Below are positions 7,737 through 16,174 of a DNA stretch of 44,291 nucleotides, piece by piece. The position numbers were made by a program, and so were the translations under genes. The notes under the pieces were generated by a model, which saw only the letters and a list, made by a program, of their open reading frames with translations, did not search any database and was not told the origin of the DNA. Numbering within the stretch: the first letter of the stretch is position 1; each line of letters starts with the position of its first letter. Origin of the DNA: Heyndrickxia acidiproducens DSM 23148 (GTDB lineage: Bacteria > Bacillota > Bacilli > Bacillales > Bacillaceae_C); NCBI RefSeq assembly GCF_000374345.1, contig NZ_KB894004.1, positions 1 through 44,291 on the forward strand, in the 5' to 3' direction.

Positions 7737-9050
7737 TTAAAATAGGAGCAGGGTGATCCATAATCCCAGCAGCGTGATAAATAAAATTGGAATGGTTAAG
7801 GTAATACCGGTTTTAAAATACGTACCCCATGAGATTTTAACGCCTTTTTGCGATAAAACATGGAGCCACACAAGTGTTGCCAGCGAACCGATCGGGGTAA
7901 TTTTCGGACCGAGGTCAGACCCGATAACATTTGCGTAAATCAATGCTTCCCGGATAGTGCCGGAAGTGTGTGTTTCTGCAATCGCTAAAGCATTGGTCAT
8001 GACAGCCGGCATATTGTTCATGATCGAGGAAAGAAATGCGGCAATATAACCCATGGCAATCGTGGCAATGAACAGACCATTATTGGCAGAAGCCTCAATG
8101 ACTTTGGCTAAAGCTGCAGTAAACCCGGCATTGCCCAGTCCGAAGACAACCACATACATCCCAATCGAAAAGAAAACGATATTCCACGGCGCTCCTTTTA
8201 TAACAGCCTTTGTACTAATCGCATGGCTGCGGCCTGCCATGATCAGGAAGAAAATTGCAATCGTACCGGCAATCAGTGAAACTGGTACATTGATAAATTC
8301 ACTCCCCAAATAACCGGCCAGGAGGATACTGAGCACATACCAGGATAGATGAAACATCTTTAAATCCCGAATCGCCGTTTTTGGCTCCTTTAGTTTTGAC
8401 AAATCATACTGTCTTGGAATGTTTTTACGGAAGTATACCAGCAGTACTGCGATCGTCGCAGCAAATGAAAACAAATCCGGAATCATCATTCTTAATGCAT
8501 AATCAACAAATGGGATATGGAAAAAATCCGCCGACACGATATTCACCAGATTGCTGACAACTAGCGGCAGTGAAGTCGTGTCTGCGATAAAACCGCTTGC
8601 CATCACAAACGGAAAAATCATTTTTTCTTTGAAATTTAAGTTTCTGACCATCGCCAAAACAATCGGCGTCAAGATCAACGCCGCACCGTCATTGGCAAAG
8701 AAGGCAGCAACAATGGCGCCTAAAACGCTGATATAAATAAACATTTTAATGCCGTTGCCCTTTGCGATTCTTGCCATATGTAAGGCAGCCCATTCAAACA
8801 GGCCGATCCCATCCAAAATCAGAGAGATGAGAATAATGGCGACAAAAGACAGGGTGGCGTTCCAAGTAATGTGAATGACCTCCATCACATCATGAAAACC
8901 AACGACCCCTGTGATCAGCGCCAATATGGCTCCGCCAATCGCCGGCCAGCCGATGGACAAACCCCCGGGCTGCCAGATGACAAACACCAATGTTGCAACA
9001 AAAATGAGAACAGCGAATAACAAAGTACCCGACAAACTGATGACCCCCAA
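7737..9050 (-). CDS. arsB: Arsenite efflux permease ArsB
   Basis: The 437-residue protein has about twelve hydrophobic segments and the ArsB/ion-transporter signatures [55 protein letters not shown] and [21 protein letters not shown]. It belongs to the pI258-type ArsB family rather than Acr3. It exports arsenite/antimonite, driven by the membrane potential. Translation starts at TTG (9050), one base after the arsR stop, with AGGA further upstream, which suggests coupling to arsR. Confidence 0.95.
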   Translation of the reverse strand: MGVISLSGTLLFAVLIFVATLVFVIWQPGGLSIGWPAIGGAILALITGVVGFHDVMEVIHITWNATLSFVAIILISLILDGIGLFEWAALHMARIAKGNGIKMFIYISVLGAIVAAFFANDGAALILTPIVLAMVRNLNFKEKMIFPFVMASGFIADTTSLPLVVSNLVNIVSADFFHIPFVDYALRMMIPDLFSFAATIAVLLVYFRKNIPRQYDLSKLKEPKTAIRDLKMFHLSWYVLSILLAGYLGSEFINVPVSLIAGTIAIFFLIMAGRSHAISTKAVIKGAPWNIVFFSIGMYVVVFGLGNAGFTAALAKVIEASANNGLFIATIAMGYIAAFLSSIMNNMPAVMTNALAIAETHTSGTIREALIYANVIGSDLGPKITPIGSLATLVWLHVLSQKGVKISWGTYFKTGITLTIPILFITLLGLWITLLLF

Positions 9051-9051
9051 A

Positions 9052-9396
9052 TTAGCAGCAGGAATTCCTAATGCTTAATTTTTTTATTTCTTCCAGTTTC
9101 TCCTCTTGAGCCGGTAATTGGTCCAGGATTTGTTTCACAAATGGATAATATTCACTCGTTTTGCGGGTGGAATAATACACCCACTGCCCCTTTTTCTCTT
9201 CCTGCACCAAGCCCATGTCCTTAAGTTTTCGGAGATGCTGGCTGATGGCCGGCTGGCTCATTTGAAAAACCTCTACAAATTCACAAACACAGCATGTTTC
9301 CCCATCAAGAATTTTCATCATCGACAAACGGGTTTTATCGCCCAGCAATTTTAAAATCATGGCGGCCCTGTCTAATTCAATCGCCGTATTGTGCAT
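9052..9396 (-). CDS. arsR: ArsR arsenic-responsive repressor
   Basis: This is a 114-residue ArsR/SmtB winged helix. The inducer site [12 protein letters not shown] carries the CVC arsenite-binding motif in the recognition-domain helix, followed by the DNA-reading segment [20 protein letters not shown] and the wing [12 protein letters not shown]-terminal CC pair is also present. The ATG at 9396 follows GAGGTG by seven bases; the longer frame to 9432 lacks one. It heads the arsRBC operon and should bind the AT-rich dyad at 9422-9445. Confidence 0.95.
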   Translation of the reverse strand: MHNTAIELDRAAMILKLLGDKTRLSMMKILDGETCCVCEFVEVFQMSQPAISQHLRKLKDMGLVQEEKKGQWVYYSTRKTSEYYPFVKQILDQLPAQEEKLEEIKKLSIRNSCC

Positions 9397-9421
9397 ATCA
9401 TTCACCTCGCTCTTTACATTA

Positions 9422-9445
9422 ATATATAACAATACACTTATATAT
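9422..9445 (-). promoter_or_regulatory. ArsR operator dyad
   Basis: ATATATAA (9422-9429) and TTATATAT (9438-9445) are perfect inverted arms around an 8-bp centre, about 26-50 bases upstream of arsR in its promoter zone. Position fits autorepression by ArsR. Confidence 0.6.
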
Positions 9446-9637
9446 ACAACTTAATAGGCCGATGTAATTGAAGTTTTTGAATATAGAAGAAATAAATCAG
9501 CCATCAACAAACTGCCATAAAATTTACATTTGACACTTTGGAATTCCAAAATCAAGGTTTATCGAGTGAAAGGATTTTTTCATCTTTTTTCCTAAAAATC
9601 CGGGAACATTGTATGAGGACAAGGAATTGTGATTAAC

Positions 9638-9710
9638 GGACCCTGAAATCGCAAAAGTTAGTGATTTCGAAAACAGGGCCCGTTTGCTAAAAGCTTATGA
9701 TTGTCTGCTA
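9638..9710. repeat. Dispersed CCCTGA hairpin (copy 2) with conserved flank
   Basis: ACCCTG near 9640 pairs with CAGGGCCC near 9674-9681 around CGCAAAAGTTAGTG. The right flank (GTTTGCTAAAAGCTTATGATT) is shared with copy 3 at 12286-12360, so the repeat unit is about 75 bp and larger than the hairpin. It lies just downstream of the ABC importer operon. The rest of the gap from 9446 to 9766 shows nothing else. Confidence 0.65.
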
Positions 9711-9766
9711 AATATCCACAAGATGATACAGCGGATTTTGAAACTGCAAGCAATTAGTGCTATTTA

Positions 9767-11293
9767 TTATTTCTTTTCCTTTATTAATTCCGCCTTGATT
9801 AGAAAATTTCTTGCAACATCTTTAGCCCTTTTTCCCTGTACAGCAACTTCGTAATTCATTTCCCGCATCTCGCTGTCCGTGATTTTACCGGCAAGTTTGT
9901 TCAGTGCCGGCACGATTTCCGGGTGCTTGTCCACCGTTTCCTGCCTTAATAGCGGTGCTCCCTGGTACGGGGGAAAAAAGTGCTGATCGTCTTCCAGGAC
10001 CTTCAAATGATATTTTTGCAGTTCGCCATCAGTCGAATAAGCGTCCATCAGGTTAATCTTTCCTTTTTTCATCGCAGCATATCGGACGGATGACTCCATC
10101 GTCACAAGCGAATTAAAATAAAGGCCGTATTTTTTGGACAGGCCGGGGTAACCGTCGGGACGGTCTGTAAACTCCCGTGTGAAGCCTGCTTTTACATCCT
10201 GCCTGACCCTTGCTAAGTCCGATATCTTTTCAAGATGGTATTTTTCGGCAAAACTTTTCGAGACCGCTAAGGCATAAGTATTATTGTATTGCATTGGCTT
10301 CAGCATAACCATATTAAATTTATTGGACAAACCTGTTTTCGCCTGTTTATATACCTCTCCGCCGTCTGTGCTTACCGGTTCCTCCTTCAAAAACTCCGAA
10401 ATGGCTGTTCCGGAAAATTCCGGATAGATATCAATATCTTTTGATTTTAGTGCATTGTAGACAAAAGATGTACTGCCGAGCCCTGGCTTTAATTCCACTT
10501 TTAAGTCTGTATTCTCTTCAATCAACAGTTTATACATATTGATCAGAATTTCCGGCTCCGATCCAAGTTTACCCGCAACCTCAATTTTCTGTTGGCCGTC
10601 CGGATGAATGAATGTTGAACCGATAACCAGCAACATCATAATGGAAAAAGTTGAATCTGTAATGATGACGTTTTTAAATGAAACTTTTTCAAGCTGCCGG
10701 AGTAATACATCGAGAACAATCGCCAATAAGGCGGCCGGGACAGCGCCAAGAAAAATAAGCGTATAATCATTGCGGTCTATCCCGAGCAGGATGATATCGC
10801 CCAAACCGCCTGCACCAATAAGGGCCGCAATCGTCGCAGTACCGACAATTAAAATAGTGGCTGTCCGCACCCCTGCCATCATAACAGGCATCGCTAAAGG
10901 AAGTTCCACTTTCAGGAGCCTTTTTCTTCTGTTCATTCCCATCGCATCTGCAGCTTCCACCAAAACAGGATCCACTTCCTTGATCCCGGTATATGTATTC
11001 CGCAAGAGCGGCAGCAGGGCATAAGCCACCAACGCAATCACGGCTGGCACCGTTCCAATTCCAAATAAAGGAATCAACAAACCAAGCAGTGCTAAAGACG
11101 GGATCGTTTGTAAAACCGCTGTAATCCCAATGATGATTTCGGCTATCCTTTGCTTGTGTGTTAAGTAAATGCCTAAAGGAATGGCAATCAGGATTGCGAT
11201 AAAAAGGGAAATCAGGGAAATCTGGACGTGTTCCCATAGGGCACTGAGCAATTGCCCCTTCCTGGTTGAAAAAACTTCTATTACATTACTCAT
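9767..11293 (-). CDS. Fused ABC permease and substrate-binding protein (OpuC/EgtU type)
   Basis: Residues 1-215 form a five- or six-helix permease with the EAA-type loop EAADAMGMNRRKRLLKVELP and the ending GAGGLGDIILLGI. Residues 235-508 form an OpuC-type binding domain (IEVAGKLGSEPEILINMYKLL, DIYPEFSGTAISEFL, LKPMQYNNTYALAVS). The fusion tethers the receptor to the membrane, as in BusAB, BilE and EgtU proteins. Substrate candidates are glycine betaine, carnitine, choline or ergothioneine; the sequence alone does not decide. The ATPase gene overlaps by 8 bases (ATGAGTAA), so translation is coupled. Confidence 0.92.
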   Translation of the reverse strand: MSNVIEVFSTRKGQLLSALWEHVQISLISLFIAILIAIPLGIYLTHKQRIAEIIIGITAVLQTIPSLALLGLLIPLFGIGTVPAVIALVAYALLPLLRNTYTGIKEVDPVLVEAADAMGMNRRKRLLKVELPLAMPVMMAGVRTATILIVGTATIAALIGAGGLGDIILLGIDRNDYTLIFLGAVPAALLAIVLDVLLRQLEKVSFKNVIITDSTFSIMMLLVIGSTFIHPDGQQKIEVAGKLGSEPEILINMYKLLIEENTDLKVELKPGLGSTSFVYNALKSKDIDIYPEFSGTAISEFLKEEPVSTDGGEVYKQAKTGLSNKFNMVMLKPMQYNNTYALAVSKSFAEKYHLEKISDLARVRQDVKAGFTREFTDRPDGYPGLSKKYGLYFNSLVTMESSVRYAAMKKGKINLMDAYSTDGELQKYHLKVLEDDQHFFPPYQGAPLLRQETVDKHPEIVPALNKLAGKITDSEMREMNYEVAVQGKRAKDVARNFLIKAELIKEKK

Positions 11294-12236
11294 GGAACCG
11301 CCCTCCCTCTTTTACATATTGAGCCACCCGGCGGAGCAAGTTTGAACGGTGGATCATGCCGATTATCCTGCCGTTTTTTTCGACGGGGACGGCCTCAGCT
11401 TCCGATATTCGTTCAAGCAGCTCGTTCAAAGGCATCGTATAAGGTACAGGCTGTTGGCCATGTAATACAGTTTCTCCGGCAGAGGTAAGCAGGTCATGCC
11501 AATCCGGATTTAATTTTTGCATTCCGACAAATTCGCGGACAAAATCATTTACCGGATGGGATACAATTTCTGAAGGCGTCCCGATTTGCACTACTTGTCC
11601 ATCTTTCATCAAGCATACCCGGTCGCCCAGTTTCATGGCTTCCTTCATATCATGCGTGACAAATACAATCGTCTTTTTAATGGTCCGTTGAATCTTTAGC
11701 AAATCATCCTGCAGTTTTTCACGGCTGAAGGGATCAAGGGCACTAAAAGGTTCGTCCATTAACAGAATCTCCGGGTCTGCTGCCAATGCCCGGAGTACGC
11801 CGATCCGCTGCTGCTGGCCGCCGGAAAGTTCACCGGGTTTCCGGTTGCGGTAAGTTGAAGGCTCGAGGCCAACCATATGCAGGAGCTCATCCACACGTGC
11901 TGAAATTTTTTTCTTGCTCCATTTTTTCATTTCCGGCACAACTGCGATATTTTCCGAAATTGTCATGTGCGGGAAAAGTGCAATTTGCTGCAGGACATAC
12001 CCGATCCCCCAGCGAAGTTCGTGAATATCATAGTCATGGATGGGCTTTCCATTGATCGACACTGTACCGCTTGAAGCCCCTATCAGCCTGTTGATCATTT
12101 TTAAAGTTGTCGTTTTTCCACAGCCGCTCGGACCGATCAAGACAAAAAACTCCCCGTCTTTAACCTCTATGTCAAGTAATTTCACTGCCTCGGTTCCATC
12201 GTCATATTGTTTTGATACTTGTTTAAATGAAATCAT
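11286..12236 (-). CDS. ABC importer ATPase, OpuCA/EgtV-like
   Basis: The 316-residue protein has Walker A GPSGCGKTT, signature LSGGQQQRIGVLRAL, Walker B EILLMDEPFSALD and switch histidine FVTHDM. A short C-terminal region (VPVEKNGRIIGMIHRSNLLRRV) looks like about one CBS motif. This is less than the tandem CBS pair that gates OpuA/OpuCA by ionic strength, so osmotic gating may be reduced. The ATG at 12236 is chosen because AAGGGGAAA precedes it; the open frame continues to 12362 through a repeat. It is the first gene of the operon with the permease-receptor fusion. Confidence 0.92.
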   Translation of the reverse strand: MISFKQVSKQYDDGTEAVKLLDIEVKDGEFFVLIGPSGCGKTTTLKMINRLIGASSGTVSINGKPIHDYDIHELRWGIGYVLQQIALFPHMTISENIAVVPEMKKWSKKKISARVDELLHMVGLEPSTYRNRKPGELSGGQQQRIGVLRALAADPEILLMDEPFSALDPFSREKLQDDLLKIQRTIKKTIVFVTHDMKEAMKLGDRVCLMKDGQVVQIGTPSEIVSHPVNDFVREFVGMQKLNPDWHDLLTSAGETVLHGQQPVPYTMPLNELLERISEAEAVPVEKNGRIIGMIHRSNLLRRVAQYVKEGGRFHE

Positions 12237-12285
12237 TGAATTTCCCCTTATTAATTTTTCACTCGTCCCGGGTCTGGAGCGGAAA

Positions 12286-12360
12286 AGACCCTGAAATCGG
12301 ATCTCTTTATTGTCCCGAAAACAGGGTCTGTTCGCTAAAAGTTTATGATTAGGCGAGTAC
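12286..12360. repeat. Dispersed CCCTGA hairpin (copy 3), possible dus terminator
   Basis: AGACCCTG (12286-12293) pairs with CAGGGTCT (12322-12329). The right flank GTTCGCTAAAAGTTTATGATT repeats that of copy 2. On the minus strand the hairpin is followed by TTTTCC, so it may terminate the dus transcript before the ABC operon. Copies 2 and 3 bracket that operon in the same orientation. Confidence 0.7.
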
Positions 12361-12439
12361 ATTGCAAACCTAAATCCATGAATGCTAAATCTTCTTACCC
12401 TGATTGAATGCTTGATGCCCCTTCAACATTGAGGGGCCA

Positions 12440-13432
12440 TCAATCTACTGTCTCCCCCGTCCCCTCAAACATCTTTAACTCAAAGTGATCGAGTAATGCA
12501 CGGACTTCATCCGTTGACGCTGTGCTCATCAATTGATTTCTTAATTCACTCGCGCCCCGGAATCCCTTGACATAAATCTTAAAAAAGCGATGAAGCGGTT
12601 TGAATGGTCGCGGCTCTAATTCGTTTGAATATTGGTCATGAAGATCAAGATGCAATCTTAAGAGATCAAGCAATTCTTTAGTGCTATGCTCTTTTGGCTC
12701 TTTTTCAAAGGCAAATGGATTTTTAAAAATACCGCGCCCGATCATCACCCCGTCAATACCGTATTGATAAGCGAGCCTCAGGCCGGTTTGGCGGTCAGGA
12801 ATATCCCCGTTGATCGTCAAAAGTGTATCCGGCGCCACCTGGTCACGAAGTTTTTTGACCTCCGGAATCAGCTCCCAATGGGCATCAACTTTGCTCATTT
12901 CCTTTCTTGTCCGCAGATGAATGGAAAGATTCACGATGTCTTGTTTCAATACATGTGTCAGCCACTCCCGCCACTCATCTACATCCGTATAACCAAGTCT
13001 TGTCTTCACACTGACAGGCAATCCTCCCGCTTTTGCAGCTTGTATGATTTCGGCAGCGACTTCCGGACGGCGGATCAGCCCGCTTCCTTTCCCTTTGGAT
13101 GCTACATTCGGCACAGGGCAGCCCATATTGATGTCCACACCGCTAAATCCGAGTTCCGCTACACCCATACTCATTTTCCGGAAATATTCAGGCTTATCCC
13201 CCCAAATATGTGCCACAATAGGTTGTTCATCCTCTGTAAAAGTCAAACGCCCGCGCACACTCATGCGTCCTTCCGGGTGACAGAAGCTTTCCGTGTTTGT
13301 AAACTCTGTAAAAAACACATCGGGTCTGCCTGCTTGACTCACGACATGGCGAAAAACAACATCCGTCACATCTTCCATTGGTGCAAGTATAAAAAATGGC
13401 CGTGGTAAATCACGCCAAAAATTTTCTTTCAT
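12440..13432 (-). CDS. tRNA-dihydrouridine synthase
   Basis: This is a TIM-barrel flavoenzyme of about 330 residues that reduces uridine in tRNA with FMN and NADPH. Signatures are [18 protein letters not shown] at the N-terminus, [22 protein letters not shown] with the catalytic cysteine, [10 protein letters not shown], and [15 protein letters not shown] in the FMN phosphate site, then a helical C-terminal domain. The ATG at 13432 fits the family start; AGAGG is 13 bases upstream. The frame is open to 13489, but this extension lies in a dispersed repeat that also occurs at 21746 and is unlikely to be protein. Confidence 0.93.
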   Translation of the reverse strand: MKENFWRDLPRPFFILAPMEDVTDVVFRHVVSQAGRPDVFFTEFTNTESFCHPEGRMSVRGRLTFTEDEQPIVAHIWGDKPEYFRKMSMGVAELGFSGVDINMGCPVPNVASKGKGSGLIRRPEVAAEIIQAAKAGGLPVSVKTRLGYTDVDEWREWLTHVLKQDIVNLSIHLRTRKEMSKVDAHWELIPEVKKLRDQVAPDTLLTINGDIPDRQTGLRLAYQYGIDGVMIGRGIFKNPFAFEKEPKEHSTKELLDLLRLHLDLHDQYSNELEPRPFKPLHRFFKIYVKGFRGASELRNQLMSTASTDEVRALLDHFELKMFEGTGETVD

Positions 13433-13445
13433 ATTCAAATTCAAT

Positions 13446-13560
13446 CCTCTCATAATGGGATACCCGGTCAAACGCTCTCCCAAAATCATAAAACAAAAAT
13501 GTACCTGTTTCTTTTACACTTATACCACGCCTAAGCCGTTTTTATCAAACTGTAGTAAAT
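13446..13560. repeat. 115-bp dispersed repeat, copy B
   Basis: This stretch aligns with few gaps to 21746-21860. Shared blocks are CTCAT(A/T)ATGGGATACC, CAAAAATGT, TTCTTTT and TTTTTATCAAA, then GTAAAT. Copy B lies immediately upstream of the dus start; copy A leads into the 52-bp tandem array. It is non-coding by appearance. The region from 13561 to 13730 shows no supported gene. Confidence 0.65.
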
Positions 13561-13730
13561 TTTGAATATTATAAACATAGTGATTCACAAGCAAAAAAAC
13601 CTAAGCAAAGGGAACTTGGGGCATAGGTATCCAGGTTTCCACTGTTCCGGATTTCATCATCTTTATTTTACTCATCACAACACTCATTATCGAAATTTCT
13701 ATTATGTACAAACCCCTAAATTCGTGAAAA

Positions 13731-13768
13731 TAAAAAAAGGCTGAGACCCCACATCGGATCTCAACCTT
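13731..13768 (-). terminator. Terminator of the metal-transport operon
   Basis: On the minus strand AAGGTTGAGATCC pairs over 13 bp (with G-U pairs) with GGGTCTCAGCCTT, followed by TTTTTT. It lies eight bases after the HMA-protein stop. Confidence 0.85.
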
Positions 13769-13775
13769 ATGCGAA

Positions 13776-13997
13776 TCAATTTGTTTTCACCGTTTTCACT
13801 TCATAGCCTAATTTTTCAATTGTTTCCTTCAACTCATCTGCTGAAACTTTCATTTCGTCAAAGTCCACTTTTGCTTTGCTGGCATTGAAAAGGACTTTTG
13901 CTTTTTCCACGCCATCGACCTTGTCTAAAGTACTTTGTATTTTCTTCATACATGATGGGCAGGTTAATGTTTCTAATTGCATGACTGCTTTCGCCAT
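13776..13997 (-). CDS. Heavy-metal-associated (HMA) domain chaperone, CopZ-like
   Basis: This 73-residue ferredoxin-fold protein has the metal motif LTCPSCMKKI (CxxC) and the usual HMA pattern ending in LGYEVKTV. It would carry a soft metal ion in the cytosol. The ATG at 13997 is preferred because GGAGG is then eight bases away, versus two for the ATG at 14003. It follows the P-type ATPase gene by 80 bases and is probably in the same transcript. The ATPase has no N-terminal HMA domain of its own, so this protein may deliver metal to it. CxxC fits Cu(I) best, but Zn or other metals are possible. Confidence 0.88.
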   Translation of the reverse strand: MAKAVMQLETLTCPSCMKKIQSTLDKVDGVEKAKVLFNASKAKVDFDEMKVSADELKETIEKLGYEVKTVKTN

Positions 13998-14077
13998 TTT
14001 CATTTCCTCCTTTGATATCTATATATTAAGTGATCTATTTTATTTCGTAATTGATATTCATCAAATTTTAAAATAAA

Positions 14078-15994
14078 TTATGCTGCCTTGCTTTTTTGTG
14101 TTTGGTTGTTCATGTTAAGCTTATTCTGACGGGCTTTTGTTTTAAATCTGATCAATCGCATCGCATTTAAAATGACGGCCAATACGCTGCCTTCATGGAC
14201 AAACATTCCGATTGCAAGGTTTACCCGGCCCCAAAGGACACCAACGAGCAAGAAAGCTACAACTACTAATGCAATGGCGATGTTTTGTTTCATATTCCGC
14301 ATGGTTTTCTTTGACAGGGCAAAAGCATGTGCATATTGAGTAAGTTTATCCGCCATCAAAACAATATCAGCCGTTTCCATGGATACATCCGTTCCACCTT
14401 TTCCCATGGCGAGCCCAATGTCTGCTGTTGCAATGGCAGGGGCGTCATTAATGCCATCACCGGCCATTGCAACAATGGACCCTTCCTCTTTCAGCTTCTT
14501 CACATATTGAACCTTTTCATTTGGAAGAAGTTCCGCATGAAACGCATCAATGCCTAATTGGCTGGCAACAGCTTGGGCAGTATGGGAGTTATCCCCCGTT
14601 AACATGATTATCCGTTTGATCCCGTTGGAACGCATATCCGCTAAGGCAGCCCGGGCATCTTCACGGATTTGATCGGCGATTGACAGAATCGCTTCCAATT
14701 TCCCATTGACTGCAATGAAAATAGCGGTATTTCCTAATTTTTCACGTTGTGTTGCGTAATCCCGTGCTGTTTGATGGATCGCGATACCTTGCGCTTCCAT
14801 CAGTTTGCGGTTTCCCGCTGCAACAGCGCAGCCATCTATCGTTGCGGTAATGCCTTTCCCTTTAATGGCTTCACCTTCCTGCAAATGATAATGGTTGAGG
14901 CTGATTTTTCTTGCTTCTGCTTCCTTCACAATGGTTTGACCGAGCGGATGCTCAGAAACGGTTTCCGCCTTAGCTGCCAGACCGAGAATTTTCTCACCAT
15001 TCATCGTGCCAAACAGATGCAAATCGGTGACTTCCGGTTTTCCTTTTGTTAACGTGCCGGTCTTATCAAATACGAGCGTGTCTACCTTTGAAAGTCTTTC
15101 CATAATGTCTCCGCCTTTAATAAGAGCACCGTTTTTCGCACCATTTCCAATCCCGGCAACATTTGAAACAGGAGCACCGATTACGAGGGCACCCGGGCAA
15201 GCAATGACTAAGAAGGTAATCGCCATATGCAAGTCACGGGTGAAAAACAATACGACGAGCGCAAGGAAGACAACAGCCGGTGTGTAATAGGCCGCAAACC
15301 GGTCCAGGAAACGTTCGGTTTTGGATTTTGCATCCTGGGCCTCTTCAACGAGTTCAACCATCTTGGCAAAGGTTGTGTCATCCCCGACTTTTTCAGCCAC
15401 CATTTCGATATAGCCTGTATCCACGATAGAACCGCTAAAAACAGGTTCTTTTTCCTCTTTGCTTACCGGAATGGACTCACCGGTGATCGCCGCTTCATTG
15501 ATGGATGCGCGGCCCTTGGTAATAGCCCCGTCGACCGGTATTTTACCGCCCGGCAGAACAACTAACCGGTCACCTGCTTGAACACGATCCACATCAATTT
15601 TTTGGCGTGTCCCGTCTTCTTGAAGCAAGATTGCTTCCTGCGGTGCCATATCGACCAATTGCTTTAAAGAAGAACGGGTTTTCTTTAGTGTCCTTGCTTC
15701 TAAATAATCGCCGAATAAAAACAGGAAAGTGACGGCCGCTGACTCCATATACTCATGGATGAACAGGGCACCCGCAACCGCTACCGTCACAAGCAACTCA
15801 ATACTGAAAGTTTTCATTCTGATGGCTTGCCAGGCTTTTATCACAATCGGGATGGCAGCCAACACCGTCGCCGCAATGAGAAGGCCATCTCTCCACCCCG
15901 CCAGACCTGCAAGCTTTGCAAAAAAACCGAGGACAATGAAAATAGCGGCAAGCCAGGTCAGATGATGCTTATGGTGATTCACTCTTTCTATCAT
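14078..15994 (-). CDS. P1B-type heavy-metal-translocating ATPase with CPG motif
   Basis: The 638-residue protein, counted from the ATG at 15994 (AGGAGGAG upstream), has a histidine-rich start (NHHKHH) but no HMA domain. Signatures are TGES (171-174), phosphorylated aspartate DKTGT (310-314), SEHPLGQ and GDGINDAPA. The membrane metal motif reads ACPGALVIGAP (Cys-Pro-Gly), not CPC or SPC. The last helices contain HEGSVLAVILNAMRL, resembling the HEG...N..RL signature of P1B-4 (Co/Fe/Zn) pumps. It should export a divalent transition metal. An FNR-like box lies at -41.5 of its promoter. Confidence 0.92.
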   Translation of the reverse strand: MIERVNHHKHHLTWLAAIFIVLGFFAKLAGLAGWRDGLLIAATVLAAIPIVIKAWQAIRMKTFSIELLVTVAVAGALFIHEYMESAAVTFLFLFGDYLEARTLKKTRSSLKQLVDMAPQEAILLQEDGTRQKIDVDRVQAGDRLVVLPGGKIPVDGAITKGRASINEAAITGESIPVSKEEKEPVFSGSIVDTGYIEMVAEKVGDDTTFAKMVELVEEAQDAKSKTERFLDRFAAYYTPAVVFLALVVLFFTRDLHMAITFLVIACPGALVIGAPVSNVAGIGNGAKNGALIKGGDIMERLSKVDTLVFDKTGTLTKGKPEVTDLHLFGTMNGEKILGLAAKAETVSEHPLGQTIVKEAEARKISLNHYHLQEGEAIKGKGITATIDGCAVAAGNRKLMEAQGIAIHQTARDYATQREKLGNTAIFIAVNGKLEAILSIADQIREDARAALADMRSNGIKRIIMLTGDNSHTAQAVASQLGIDAFHAELLPNEKVQYVKKLKEEGSIVAMAGDGINDAPAIATADIGLAMGKGGTDVSMETADIVLMADKLTQYAHAFALSKKTMRNMKQNIAIALVVVAFLLVGVLWGRVNLAIGMFVHEGSVLAVILNAMRLIRFKTKARQNKLNMNNQTQKSKAA

Positions 15995-16023
15995 TAGAAC
16001 TCCTCCTGTCCGTTTCCTTGTTA

Positions 16024-16072
16024 TACTCTTATTGTAATGGAATCCTGTCCTTTCATCATTGACCCCGGTCAA
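16024..16072 (-). promoter_or_regulatory. Promoter of the P1B ATPase operon with FNR-like box at -41.5
   Basis: TTGACCCCGGTCAA at 16059-16072 is a TTGAC-N4-GTCAA dyad. On the minus strand TACAAT (16031-16036) is a good -10, giving +1 near 16024 and placing the dyad centre at -41.5. No good -35 is present, as expected for a class II activated promoter. The Crp/Fnr gene is the next gene upstream. Confidence 0.75.
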
Positions 16073-16123
16073 GCATCCTTGAATTTAAAATGGTTTTATC
16101 CGTTTATTGAAGAGGGGAAAGAC

Positions 16124-16156
16124 AAAAAAATACACCGCAGTTTGGCAAGCGGTGTA
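16124..16156 (-). terminator. Terminator of the dps-Crp/Fnr operon
   Basis: TACACCGC (16131-16138) pairs with GCGGTGTA (16149-16156). On the minus strand the stem is followed by TTTTTTT. It lies 18 bases after the regulator stop. Confidence 0.85.
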
Positions 16157-16174
16157 CTTCTTATATCTTCCTTG

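Noticed and set aside
10767..11237. 156-residue minus-strand frame inside the ABC permease
   Set aside because: It is out of frame with the permease, has no family character and no start signals.
12237..12362. N-terminal extension of the ABC ATPase
   Set aside because: It runs through a dispersed repeat hairpin; the ATG at 12236 has the ribosome site and the family start.
12686..13408. 240-residue plus-strand frame across the dus gene
   Set aside because: It is an antisense shadow without a ribosome site; the minus strand carries clear tRNA-dihydrouridine synthase motifs.
13433..13489. N-terminal extension of the dihydrouridine synthase
   Set aside because: The extra codons lie in the 115-bp dispersed repeat that also occurs at 21746, away from any dus gene.
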